The notes under the pieces: generated by a model
Databases searched by the model: none
What the model was told of the DNA's origin: nothing
Seen by the model: the letters and a program-made list of their open reading frames with translations, nothing else
Shown: one piece after another, positions 22,930 to 33,864 of the stretch
How positions within the stretch are numbered: position 1 is the first letter of the stretch
How the letters are laid out: each line of letters starts with the position of its first letter
Translations under genes and position numbers: made by a program
From: Lasiodiplodia sp. COLG20
Lineage: Eukaryota > Ascomycota > Dothideomycetes > Botryosphaeriales > Botryosphaeriaceae
Direction: 5' to 3'
Assembly (NCBI GenBank): GCA_009801085.1
Contig: VNWV01000020.1
Coordinates: forward strand, 1-64,000
DNA: 64,000 bases

Positions 22930-25398
22930 TTACATGTAGAAGCCATAGATCATATCATCTGTAATGTCAAAAATGGGATTGTTGTAAGTAGAGGGCCCGT
23001 CGGTAGAGGTTGCGCCGAGTGACGGCTCACCGAGTGGGTCTACTGCAGCCATATCAAAAGACTCGAGGTCAAAAGTGGAAGTCGGATCCATTTGAAATTC
23101 TGGGCGCAATGAATTAGCACCATCACGGTAGACTGGTTCAGCAATGCCGGATATTTCTTACCACCCAAATTGTGCCAATCGTCAACCTCACTCTCCTCCA
23201 TATTGCGTTCCTGCACCACCGTCTCCAATCGGCGCATTAAAGACTTCAGCAGTCTCAACGGCCGCCTTAATCCATAGTTGCATCCTCGTTGGTACTCTAC
23301 AAGAGCGTGCCAGAAGAAACGCAAGCACCCAATGTACTCCTTCTCAGTGTGCTGGAGTATGACAAGGGCCGCGCAATACGTAGCGTACGATATGCCATAC
23401 TGAGCACGTCTGAGAGTGAACGCGTTTCTATACGCTTCCACAAGTTTCCAGATCTGAAGTGCCCCCTCCAGACACCTTTGCCTCGTTTCTTCTTGACATG
23501 TTTCATCGAGAGTAAAGTTGAAACGGCCACGATTGAGAAAGGCTTGCTCTGTCAAGATGATCAGAGTCCAGTATGTTGTGCTTTTGGTTCAAAGTCAGCG
23601 TTTTCAACTTCTGACTCTCTCGATCGGAGGGAAGCACTTACTGGGGTGTAACCTGATGAGGCGGAGGGGTGGGGTGAGTGTTGGGGTCATATTGTAACCA
23701 CAAAGGAAGGTTATTCTTCCACTTGGTCAGCTGCTCTCTGATATCATGCCTCGTGTTCAATAGAGCCTCCTGGGAGGTCTCAGCACTGTTCATAGAATAA
23801 AAGGCGTCTATGATATGAGCGGCGATATCGCAGAGATCAAGCAGGCAGCGAAATGTGCTAAGAGCGTATGATGGCCGCCCGGGGTAAGGTGGAATTGTGG
23901 CCTCGGAAGACTCGGCGACGGGATCGACATACGGTGTCCACATTTCGAGCTCCTCGTACGAGTCAAGATACTCGCGCGACACCTTGCCAGCCGATTCGAG
24001 AATCGCGGGGGGTCTGCCGAGGAAGAGAGACTGGAATTTATCCCCGACGTACGCTCCCCAGTACACCCTTCTTCTGATCTCCATGTCGATTGCCGTCAGC
24101 CCCGCATTAGAAGCACTGTGAGGGATGTCCAGGTGGCAGCCGAGATCGGTAATCATCCTGTATGCTATTCCACAGAAAATCCAGCCGGCACTCTGCTTGC
24201 CGTGTGGCACCAAGCAGGCACCGCAAGTAAGGAGTGCCACAATGGTTGGTATTGATGGTTCATCAATGTACTGAGGTAGCAAAGCCTTGAAGCGATCATA
24301 GAATGCCATGCCTATTGTCTGATTTGGGGGATCAGAGCGTACACAGGTCCGGTTGCTATAAAGACTGGTTTGAAAATATATTGCGTTCAAGAGAAGCTTG
24401 TTCACATACGGCCCGTTCCTAATGAGACTGTCCATAATAGCAGGGCGATAGGTGAGTAGATAAGATAGATGTTGGCGGTTCCAGTGCAAATCCAGGAGGT
24501 GCATGGCGATATCCATCGGAACGCCGTCGAAGTCAATATTTGCCGAAATGCTCGGTGAGGAGAGTAGAAGGGCTTCCTCCTGTCTTCGAATCGCCGCGTA
24601 TGATATGAGGCGGTCTCGCATGGCATCTTCGGAGAGCGCGCTCACCTCAGTCCCCGTAGACTGTGAATTTGCCAACGGCGATCTTGAAGTCTGATCGTGC
24701 AACAGACTCGTTGCGCCATATACTTGCGGCGAGTGCGCTTGAGAGCTCGATTCATTCTCCCTTTCCTGTCCTGGAAATGTCGGCATTTGGAGCCCCTCAT
24801 CGAGGGTAGACGCCGTGGACCGGCCCAAAGGGTTTGATGAATGATTGACCCCGTAGCTGGAGAGTTCATTTCTGCTCCTCTGTGGACTTGGAAGAGTGCG
24901 CACTATTGAGGAATCTGGGGAATTCTGACGACCTCTTGTATTTTGTGCATGCTCCTGCAGCGTGATAGGTGAATTGCCGAGGCAAGCGGTTTTAGCGCTA
25001 GGCTTAATAAAACTGGACATCCGCTGATTCCTAGTACTCTTGTCGCGCAGTTGCTGCTTCAATCCATCAAGTTGCTTTTGTAGCAGTCTCAGGTCATCTT
25101 TTCTGGTTCGTACGGCTGTTTTCCTCACGTCACGTGGATACTCGCAGTCGTAGCCCTTCGATCCGCATGTAGTGCAAACAGGTCGCTGGCCGTCGCATTT
25201 CACCTTTTCGGGGCGGAATGACGTCAGATACGGATAAAACAAAAAGGATTTTCGTTCTCATAGCCTGGAGGGATAACCTGCCTTTCTCTTGCGGCAGCTT
25301 GTGCAAGTTCGGCATTTACCCTCCGACCGGGTTCGTTGAGGGGTAGATTGGTGCTCTCGCGACGCCGCAGACGGCAAGTCCAATTGAGACATGGACAT
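22930..25398 (-). CDS. Zn2Cys6 transcription factor with fungal-specific regulatory domain
   Basis: Minus-strand exons 25398-25282, 25203-23642, 23580-23162 and 23099-22930 give 755 aa. The zinc cluster is rebuilt across the first junction: Cys32, 35, 42, 49, 52 and 59 (CTSCRKRK, then VKCDGQRPVCTTC). The first intron (25204-25281) starts with GC, not GT (AAG then GCAGGT), has a CTGAC branch site, and is the only splice that keeps the cluster in frame. A linker helix (LRLLQKQLDGLKQQL) follows, probably for dimerisation. The fungal_trans domain includes IPTIVALLTCGACL, WIFCGIAYRMITDLGCHLD and MEIRRRVYWGAYVGDKF. The acidic C-terminus (IFDITDDMIY) may activate transcription. It lies next to the MFS pump and racemase and could regulate them. 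Confidence 0.92.
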
Positions 25399-25945
25399 TT
25401 CAAATTGCGAGGTACCTTTACGGAATCTATGGTGAATTGAAGATGCAGTGGTAAAGGCGTACGTTGGAGAGAGTGTTGCACCTCCGTTCCGCAGAATGAC
25501 CGGCAGTTCAAGGTTCCGCCGGACATTGAATGTCCGGCGCTGCCCTTACCTAATGAAGAAGGTCCGATGCTGATCTATACATGCGTGCAATGATGTTTCC
25601 CGTGTTGTTCATTGCACTTCTACAAATCAGGTGTCATTTGAGAATGCACTCCGCTCTACCGTGAAAAATTTGAACCGTCTCGTGTGATGGAGCAAGGGCG
25701 TATTGGCGAACGTCTAACCGAGTGTACGCAGTGAAGCGATCGTCACAACAACCGAGTCCGAATCTTGGATAGGTAGGAAAATACTATGTATCTGGTGACG
25801 GTTATCGCAGACTGTTGTAAAGGGCTTATCTGGCCATTCCACATCCCGCAGCAGGCCGCAGAATGCACCCAAGTAACAAAGTTTTCTATTCTCACATCTA
25901 CAGGTCTAAAGAAACTAATTTCCAATCGACACGCAGCTACGGCAA
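25399..25945. other. Promoter region of the Zn2Cys6 gene
   Basis: Between the racemase stop and the regulator start, both on the minus strand. No gene is recognised. Confidence 0.5.
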
Positions 25946-26686
25946 TCAACATGATTGTGATAGTCTCTGACCCGTCTTAAACTCGCATCCATCTAAAGCA
26001 AGATTTACCGCCGCCTCAGAATGCGCAACACTCGTGTCAACGATTGGAACGCTGCTATCCTCAGAACTGACAAGCATCCCAAACTCCGTACAACCCAAGA
26101 CGACGACTTGGGCACCCCGTAGAACAAGGTCGGCAATCGCAGCCTTGAACTTCGCCTTCGTCTCGGGAAGAAAAATGTTCCTGGCAAGCTCTTGATAGAG
26201 TGCGTTGTGGACGTTGATCTCGTGCTCTCCCTCAGCCACCAAGACTTCGAGCCCGTACTTTTCTCGCAGGCGGCCCACGAAATACGTACCTGTCATGGTG
26301 TACCGGCTACCAAGGAGCCCGACCGTGGTGCATCCGAGCTCGAGCACTTTCGTCGCGGCTGCGTCGACAATATGCAGCATGGGGAGGTCCACGTGGGCGG
26401 CGATGTAGGCGTCGGCCGTATGCACTGTGTTGCAGGCCAGCAGGAAAAAGTCGGCTCCTGCGGCTTTCAGGCGGTTCGCTTGCTCGGCGAGCAGCCGCCC
26501 GACCTCGTCCCAGTTCCCATCTGCTTGTGCCTTCTCGATGAGGGCGAAATCCGTCTGGGCGATGAGTAGGCTGGGTGTATGAAGGCCGTTGCTTCCTGTG
26601 CGGTTCTTGAAATACTCGTGGATTGTTCGATAGTAGACCAGGGTGCTGGGCCAGGCGATGCCTCCAACAATTCCGATCGTTTTCAT
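25946..26686 (-). CDS. Aspartate/glutamate-racemase-family protein
   Basis: Single exon, 246 aa, close to the usual bacterial length. It begins MKTIGIVGGIAWPST, the family start motif. The two catalytic cysteines are Cys85 in LLACNTVH and Cys199 in VVLGCTEFG, the paired-Cys arrangement of PLP-independent amino-acid racemases. GLLGSRYTMTGTYF marks the domain hinge. It would interconvert L- and D-forms of an acidic amino acid or a related acid; hydantoin racemase or maleate isomerase are family alternatives. The gene has no intron, unlike most neighbours, and the family is mainly bacterial. Horizontal origin is possible but would need a tree. It is codirectional with the downstream regulator. 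Confidence 0.92.
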   Translation of the reverse strand: MKTIGIVGGIAWPSTLVYYRTIHEYFKNRTGSNGLHTPSLLIAQTDFALIEKAQADGNWDEVGRLLAEQANRLKAAGADFFLLACNTVHTADAYIAAHVDLPMLHIVDAAATKVLELGCTTVGLLGSRYTMTGTYFVGRLREKYGLEVLVAEGEHEINVHNALYQELARNIFLPETKAKFKAAIADLVLRGAQVVVLGCTEFGMLVSSEDSSVPIVDTSVAHSEAAVNLALDGCEFKTGQRLSQSC

Positions 26687-27482
26687 GGTGAATGTTGATA
26701 TAGAACCGGTACAGGCGGTCGCCGCTCTATTTGATATCCAGTTTCAAAGGAAAAGGAATGCTGTGGACTTGTTTGAAATTGTAGACAGAATGAAGGGAAG
26801 ACGAAGCCTCGACAAAGAAAGATTGGAACTGCCCGTTGCTTTTAAATTTTTTTCTCTCAATTAAAATGTTATATAAGAGGGACTCTCCGACTCTCGGTCC
26901 ATGTGCGAACTTTGCCGACGTCGGCGTTCATGTTCCGTTGCCATGCAGGTTTCGGGGATTTCAACCTCCGATTATGTCATGCCTCTGGTGATACCCGGCC
27001 ATTGGTCGCTCATAAATATGAGAAAACAACGGTGAAGCGCAAGAAGCTCTCTAAAGCAACTGTTCATTTCTACGAATAATTTATTTGCAGAAGTCCCTCT
27101 TGACGGCCAAAAGATACCACATCACAATCGGAGCAATCGGCGGAGGTTCGGCACAACGGGGTATGCAGCTACGTGAAAATAAAGTGCAATAAAATATCTT
27201 CAGAGAAAGAGCGTGGAATGGCGTACAGTGAGACTGATCGTAATTGGGATTTAATGGTTTTTGAATAAGAAAGTGGAAACGTGAAATTTAAGCGCGAGCG
27301 CTTAAAAGGTGAATGATCATTTTGACTACTTGCATAAAATCAGGAAGTACAATGTTTGACAGCCGTGAGTATATCGCATATTCCCCGAAATTACATAAAA
27401 ACGCAGTGCCAAGAAACTTGACAAGTGCTACGGAGTACTTCATCCAATTACTGAATTTTAATGGGTGATTTCAGGCAGGACA
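26687..27482. other. Intergenic, nothing recognised
   Basis: A/T-rich promoter region of the racemase, with a TATA-like TTATATAA near 26868, about 180 bases upstream of its ATG. No coding signal is seen. Confidence 0.45.
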
Positions 27483-27850
27483 CTAAATTTGGTTAGTGGA
27501 AGCTGAGAACAAAACTGAGCCACTCACGCAATAAGTCTGTAAAGAAATTAATTAGTCAGGAATTCCAAGCACTGCTTCACTGGGGAACGTACAGGAGCAA
27601 GGTAAATGCTAGCACCACCGTCGTCACAATTGGCGGCAGCAGCAGATTCCTCATCGCAGTTGGTCACCCAACCCGTGACACCCTTCCATCATTAGCTGCA
27701 CTGACATCTTTACGGCAGAAGTTGGAGGCGTTTTACCTTAGCGGTTGTGCATTGCTCATACGCAGCGCTGGAACCGGGGACGACGTCCCGGTAGCACGCC
27801 GCGGACGTCAGACCTACGAGGCCCAGGAAGGAAAGGAACAAGAGTCTCAT
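27483..27850 (-). CDS. Small secreted cysteine-rich protein (effector-like), hypothetical
   Basis: Built from short exons 27850-27737, 27682-27593 and 27536-27483, giving 85 aa. Introns of 54 and 56 nt have GT-AG ends, and the second has a CTGACTAAT branch region. The first exon is a clean signal peptide (MRLLFLSFLGLVGLTSA) with a mature N-terminus at ACYRDVV. Then come YEQCTTAK, WVTNCDEE and AANCDDGG. The 3' end is ambiguous. A GTGAGT at 27527, an ACTAAC branch and a TTTAG acceptor would instead give a shorter tail (TYCCPA) and six cysteines, but would need a 9-nt exon. No family is recognised. Size, leader and even cysteine count fit secreted effectors or antimicrobial proteins, which is inference. 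Confidence 0.6.
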
Positions 27851-28885
27851 GTTTGCGGTTGGATTTCAGGGCAATGCGCTGTCAAGAAAGCGTTTAAATA
27901 GTCTCAATATATAGTGGGAAGAATAAGGCAGCCAAGCTTTGTCATGGCAATTAACGTCAATGCTTGTTTCTGGGTCAGTGGTCTGATCCTACCCCTCAGT
28001 GAAGGTACCGAGGAGCAGGTAGATGCTTCCCAACTGGTGATAGTCCAGCGACGTCTGTATGCATTCGGAAAGTATTAACGACGGGCCGATTACATTTTAT
28101 GGAGACAAATACCAGAAGTCTTAATGTAATAGCAACATAGAGTATTCTCGAATACATCCACAGTGCTACTACCTTTGAATTCTTACTTTAGGAACTCTCA
28201 CAGATTTTAGCCACTGCAAAGAAATTTCTGATAAGACGGGCTCAAATCTTGTTTGTAGGTTGCAATGTCTGGCTGGATCCATAAAAATAGGCGCCCCTTC
28301 GGGCCGCATTTCCGGAACAATTTCGTGGCCACCTCCAAATTGTTAACCGAAAGTCCTTGGTCAGGACAGCGTGGTGTTAAAATCACTAGCCATGACGTCC
28401 GATTCCCAGTCTCCAAGGATCCGTGCTTACCATGTAAATGTCTCGGTATACGAGCCGGTCTATACTACGATCGTCTGTGGAGTATCTGTTCCGTTCGGAC
28501 TTTGTACAGATTTTATTTATCAACTCTTATCTCCGAAACAGCCGAGGGTACTGTTTTAGAACTTGTTCAACCAGCTGCAGTTATCGTTAAGTAAGCTTCG
28601 TCTTAGGAGGCGTTACGGGCCTCAGAGCACAATAGACTCACCGAGCACAACTCAAGACTCCGTAAAAGACTGGACTCCACAACCGAAATAGAGCTGTTTG
28701 GCGTAAAAGAATCTTACAGTATTGATCTAATTTGACTTCTTAACAAGTATATCAGTGCTACAAAGAAACCGGTTCTAAGTATTACATGGCATGAAAGATA
28801 ACGCATTTTTCTATCTCTACAAACATAAGAAAAATTACAGATTGAGACCCTCACCCAAAATCTACTCTTATGGCCAGATGAGCAA
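27851..28885. other. Intergenic, nothing recognised
   Basis: It contains the promoter of the small secreted protein (TATA-like run near 27910 on the minus strand). An open frame at 28265-28594 has no recognisable feature. Confidence 0.45.
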
Positions 28886-31800
28886 TCAGGAACCGTTAAT
28901 TTCTTGGTGTCCCTCGAGAAGTTTTGCCACTGCATTATGACCTTGTCGCCTTGCCATCTTGACCGCGTTCGCGAACTGTTGTCTTCCAGCTGAAGGACTG
29001 GTACCTGCTCCTGCGTTGAGCAAAAGCTGAACCATGTCAAGCCTGCCATGTTCGGCAGCTCCTTCTAGTGCAGTCCTGCCCTTCTCCTCAGCCCCTGGTG
29101 CATCAACGTACGCTCCAAGCTTAATGAGCTTCTCCGCGATCCCGAGATATCCAGCAATTGCTGCTGCTTGAAGCGCTGTCACTCCCCCATACCTGGCAGG
29201 CGGTCCATTAACGTCAGCACCGGCATTGATGAGACGATCAACCATCTTGCTGTTGCCATCTTCAGTCGCCTTCTGCAGGGCTGTTCTACCATAGGGCTTC
29301 CAAGCCTCCAGGTTGACGTCAGTGCCAGCATGAATGAGAGCTTCAAATATTGCCAAGTAATCTCTTCTGGCATAATAGGGGAGTCCTTCCATTTGTTCCA
29401 GAACAAGGCAGAGTATTGAGTCGCTGTCCGTGAGGGATGGATTCGGATCGGCTCCTTTTTCCAGTAGGAATTTCACCCCGGCATTGAACCTCTTTAGTAC
29501 GGCGGTAAAAAGTGGAGAGGGCTCATCGCATTTTCCAGTGCGCTTCCATCGCATGCACCTGGTGACCTGATTTGGTGCGTCAACAGGAGCCCCGGCCGAA
29601 TGAAGACGGCGCATCAACGATATATTCCCCTGAGAACACGCGTATCTCATTGCCACAGACACGCAAGGAGAACGCAGATTGACGTCTATTCCAAGAAGAC
29701 TTTCGAGTATGTCGTGTCTCTCTGCTTTGATAGCTGTGAATAGGGCACCATGTCCAAGACAGGATTCTTTGATACGTGTGCCGAAGTCTGGAGAGTTGGA
29801 GCGCACAGCAGCAATAATCTCCTCGAAAACCTGAAAGTCACCATGCTGGGCGGCAGAAAGAAGAAAGGTACTTTGATCAAATGCTGCCCCATGCTTGATG
29901 AGCAGTCGAACGATGTCCTTGTGCCTTTGTCGAATAGCCGTTGCCATCGGAGTAGAGGCTCGATCATTATCGGAGTAGTTGAGATTTGCTCCACTCTCGA
30001 TCAAAAACTTGACTATGCCAACATCATGAACCCTGATTGCCTGATTGAGTGGTGTCCCAGAAGATCCAACGAAGTTGACATTCACGTTCTGCTTGACGAG
30101 AAATTGGACGACTCTCAAGTTGCCCTCGCCGATAGCCTTCTCAAGGACCCTCTGGCCATCGGCTTCGTGATGGACATTAGCGCCTCTCTTGATAAGGAAC
30201 ATGGAGAAGTCCAGGCAGTATGCTCGAGTGGCTACCCCAAGTGCAGTTGGGCATGCTCCCTCATGATTGATCTGTGCGCCATTCTCTAGCAGAAATGCGC
30301 ACACATCCTCGATATTGGAATTACGATACTCGTTCCACCATTGGTGTCTTTCGATTGCTGCTGTAAGAGCCGTTTTTTTATCCCAGTGGAGATGGTTGAC
30401 GTCCATGCCTTGGTCAAGCATGATCTGCATCATTTCGGTGTCCCCGTTTTCTGCCGCCGCGCGGAGTGCATCAGGAAATAACGGTGCGCCCAGATCAAGA
30501 ACTTGTCGAATGAGATCCGAATCCCCCAGTCTCAAGGCGTCAGCTAGAGCAGAAGCTCCGTGGGGTTGATCGAAGGAGCAATTGTGAAATCTTGGTTTGA
30601 CCGGAGAGTAATCCACCGATACGTGGTAGTCCAACAGCGTTCTGATTATGCTCATTTCATGACTGGAGAATGCCATCATGAGGGAGGTGAATCCGTCTGC
30701 AGCCTTCATGTAATCGAGAACCTTGAAGTCGAAAACTTCTGGTCCAAACTTTGGAGCCGGTGCATTCACATCTGCCCCACATTCCAAGAGCAAAGATATC
30801 ATATCGAAGTGCTTGCGGAATAGAGCAGTCTGCAAGGGTGTCGGAATGCGGATGTCTTGATGCAGGCGACTGTAAGGGTCGTCGATTTGCGCCAGGTTGG
30901 CCAACAAAAGTTTTGCAATATCGAGGTGGTTGTGAAATGCGGCCACGTGCAGTGGTGTGAGGAGGACATCTCTGCTCGGGAGATTGACATTGGCCCCATG
31001 GTTGATGAGGGCTTCCGTAAGCTGGTAGTTTCCAAGATTAATGGCGCTGATCCCACCGTTGAGTAGCCTCTCTACGGCGGAAACATCTTCGAGCCGTACA
31101 AGCCCTATGAAGGCAGCTGAAAGGTCGGCCTGGCCAGAGCTGATCACAGCTTCTAAGATTTGCGTAGAACCACTGCGAATGGCGACCTCAAGGGCTCCAT
31201 CCGCCCATGCGTGATGATCGAGTAGTAGCTGCACCATTTCGATGTTCCCACTTCGAATGGCAACCTTGAGTGGGTATCGGGGAGTCACAGAACAGCGTCC
31301 GGGTATGCCATGCTTCTTACGTGGCCATGGGCCAGGAAGCAGAGCGTTAGGATCGATTTTGAAGCAGACAAGCAAGAGGCGTGCCACTTCAACATTTTCC
31401 GTCAGAAGCGCTTCCTTGAAAATGATTTCAGAAAGGGCGTCTGCGGTAGAATTATTGCTGCAAAGCAAGAATTGGAATAAGGTGGAGGCCCCGGGGGTCT
31501 TGGAATGTCGAATGATGGTTTTGATCCAAGGAGCGCCGTCGGTTGATGAAGGAAAGATATGATTGGTGTGGAAAAGAGTGAGAATCGTAAGCGCGTCCCA
31601 GCCGGAGGTGTTCATAAATTCATCCTGAGCCTTTCCAGATGGCGCCACTGCACCGACGAGCTGTTTATCAGAAGTAGAATACGGAAGAATTGCGTTAATG
31701 CCTTGTAAATCCAGTCCGATCTGGAATGCCTGGTCGTCAGACACTAGAAATTGGTTATTCAGCGTTCAATGGATGAAGCTAAACATGACTGTGGACTACC

Positions 31801-32363
31801 TTTAGCTTGCAACATCTGTTGAAACCGTACGTAAGGTAAAGCGTCCAAACAAAGCTCAAGGGAATGTTTTGGTGTCCATATGGTAATTCCCTCAGGTGTC
31901 ACGGGGGTGTTTTCTATCGCTTTTTAGACTTTGCGGAATTTGCCGGGTTCGATCATTCTTACCTGGTTGTAGATTGGCTTGTTGTTTCTCCCAAACTGTA
32001 ATGTGTCCATATTCGGAACTGGCTCTCTTTTGGATCTTCTCCATTGGGACCACAACACCATCAAATTTCACTTCGGTCTCTTTTCCCTCTCTCTTTCTTT
32101 TCTGGACTCGGGGTATGATGTGTTTCCAATGCTCTTTCTTCAAGTTTTTCCGAAACTTCCAGGTCTTGAACTGACGCTCGTATTCATTTTCACTTGTAGG
32201 AAAATTCATTAGTTGCCACAACTACAAAGCTAGTTGAGGTGTCTTACCTCGCCGAAAATCCATGATTGTTCTTCATATGATGAATGATATCCTTGACTTT
32301 CATGTTTTCTTCGAGATAAAGACTTCGAAGAGTTTTTCGGTGGACATCCCATGATTCGGACAT
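28886..32363 (-). CDS. Clr5-domain ankyrin-repeat protein
   Basis: Minus-strand exons 32363-32248, 32192-31963, 31913-31800 and 31743-28886 give 1105 aa. Residues 1 to about 65 form a Clr5 domain (WDVHRKTLRSLYLEE, VKDIIHHMKNNHGF, then ERQFKTWKFRKNLK across the first junction). A linker containing TPEGITIWTPKHSLE follows, then a long array of about twenty ankyrin repeats. Examples are TPLHVAAFHNHLDIAKLLLANLA and TALEGAAEHGRLDMVQLLLNAG. Ankyrin arrays bind proteins. Clr5 domains are common in fungi and of uncertain, possibly DNA-binding, function. A role in regulation or allorecognition scaffolding is conjecture. Repeat periodicity is intact, with no stop or frame break. Confidence 0.9.
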
Positions 32364-32427
32364 TTTTCTTCCTGACAGGAAGGCTTTTGTGAAGTGGACT
32401 GTAGAGTAAGGCTCCTTCGTCGGCTTT

Positions 32428-32697
32428 TTAACTTATCAGAAGCGTTCTGATCTCGATTTCCATTGGTCCGTCCCAAATTCTGCCAGCGTAGATCCTGGGG
32501 GGCAATCTACAAGTGTTATTGGCTCTTTCCAAAACCTGAGCGGGGCTGAGCGGGCTGTCGTTGCCAAGATCCGAAACCAGCTGCACCATCCCCTTCTTGT
32601 CGTAAGCGTGCATGCGTGCCAGGATACCGTGAAACAAGAAGGCAGTATGCGACAGTTTCTCAAGGGCGATGCGTAGAATTGCGATAGAGAGCTACAA
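32428..32697 (-). pseudogene. Orphan C-terminal exon of an unrecognised protein
   Basis: After a possible acceptor (TTTTGTAG) the minus strand encodes LSIAILRIALEKLSHTAF, then FHGILARMHAYDKKGMVQLV and RLPPRIYAGRIWDGPMEIE, to a stop at 32428-32430. Composition and lack of stops look like real coding sequence. No start or upstream exon is found within the next few hundred bases, and I recognise no family. It may be a relic or the last exon of a gene whose 5' part I missed. Confidence 0.35.
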
Positions 32698-33159
32698 AAG
32701 GAGGGGTTTTTGTTTGTGAACGATTCCGAGATCATAGCTAAGGGTGATAAATCTATGTTGCACTGCGTACAATAGCAGCTTCATTTCCAGCTAAGGCATC
32801 TAAGCAGCATGCAGCGGCGGCTCGGTTAGCTATCGTTTTAGCCCTCATGCCACTTATTCAGTGTGCCTGATGAAATCGATTTTTATCACGTTTTATAGAA
32901 TAACCTTCTACGCTCTATTGAAACATAGCTTAAGTGAATATTCTGCCTTTCTTCCTAGACTCCCCTTCCGTAGTGCACCACGACCAGACGCGCCATCTGT
33001 ACTATTTAATGCTTTCTCTTGGGTAGCTCAATACATTACCCGTTCAGCTCCTAAGCTTTCGCGCATTAGCCCAGCCGCACACCGTCAGCACCGCCGCCTG
33101 CCGCCTGCCGCTCGAGCGTCCCGAACATCATCCCCGCATCACAACAACCTGCTCGATAG
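32698..33159. other. Intergenic, nothing recognised
   Basis: A/T-rich sequence upstream of the orphan exon. No coding signal is seen on either strand. Confidence 0.4.
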
Positions 33160-33421
33160 CCAGATGCCCAAAACAGCACCCCCTCGATCTTTGTTGCGCT
33201 GACATACACCCCATACCCATCGCTCACCCTTATCAACCCCTTTAGCCGATCTAGAATAAACACATTCTCCCCATCGAATGCCTCCTCGTTGTCCTTGTGC
33301 CCGGCGAACCCGTACCCGCGGTTTCGCATCCAGATCTCCCCGCGCGAGGCTGCGCCAGGCGGTAGCACCGCACCCGTCGCGACGTTGACCCCCCGCGCCT
33401 CCATCTCGCCGACCAGAACCC
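33160..33421 (-). pseudogene. Relic of an AMP-binding acyl-CoA ligase (4-coumarate-CoA-ligase-like)
   Basis: The minus strand encodes VGEMEARGVNVATGAVLPPG and then GEIWMRNRGYGFAGHKDNEE, AFDGENVFILDRLKGLI. These match the late adenylation region of AMP-dependent CoA ligases (LPPGxxGEIWxR, then the xxxDRLKxLI hinge). The stretch between AFD and VFILDRLK that normally holds the GWxxTGD motif is missing. Neither the large N-terminal domain nor a normal C-terminal domain flanks it. It is a deleted fragment. Confidence 0.65.
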
Positions 33422-33864
33422 TGCTCGACCCAGGCGGGCGTGGAGATCATTGCCGAACGGAGTTGCGTAATGATCGTCGATCTTCAAGAAACTTAAGCGC
33501 AAAGCATGCAGACGCGGATAGAATGTGTTCTATAGCCTCGGAGGAGAGAAGAAAGCTAAGTTGACAGCTAGACTTGGCTCGTAGGGCGGGTGTTGGTGTC
33601 CCGCGTACCCACGCGTGAGCAGAACCCGACGATGGCCAGCCCTATTGTCAATAGACCCATCAATCTACGAATGCAATAAACACTGCTAACCGAACACTTA
33701 AGCATCCCTCTATAAATCAATTAGAAAAATAGGACGGGTGAAACCCACAGACCACGCGGCTATCCGCCAATTGCCGCCAATTGCCGGCACGAGCGGTTCC
33801 CTAAGAGACTCGGCCCCTCTCTCCACACACCCCGCAAACAACTCAATCCAGCCTTACCAAAAAG
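33422..33864. other. Promoter region of the C2H2/Zn2Cys6 gene
   Basis: No recognised coding feature. The sequence includes the leader just before the ATG at 33865. Confidence 0.45.
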
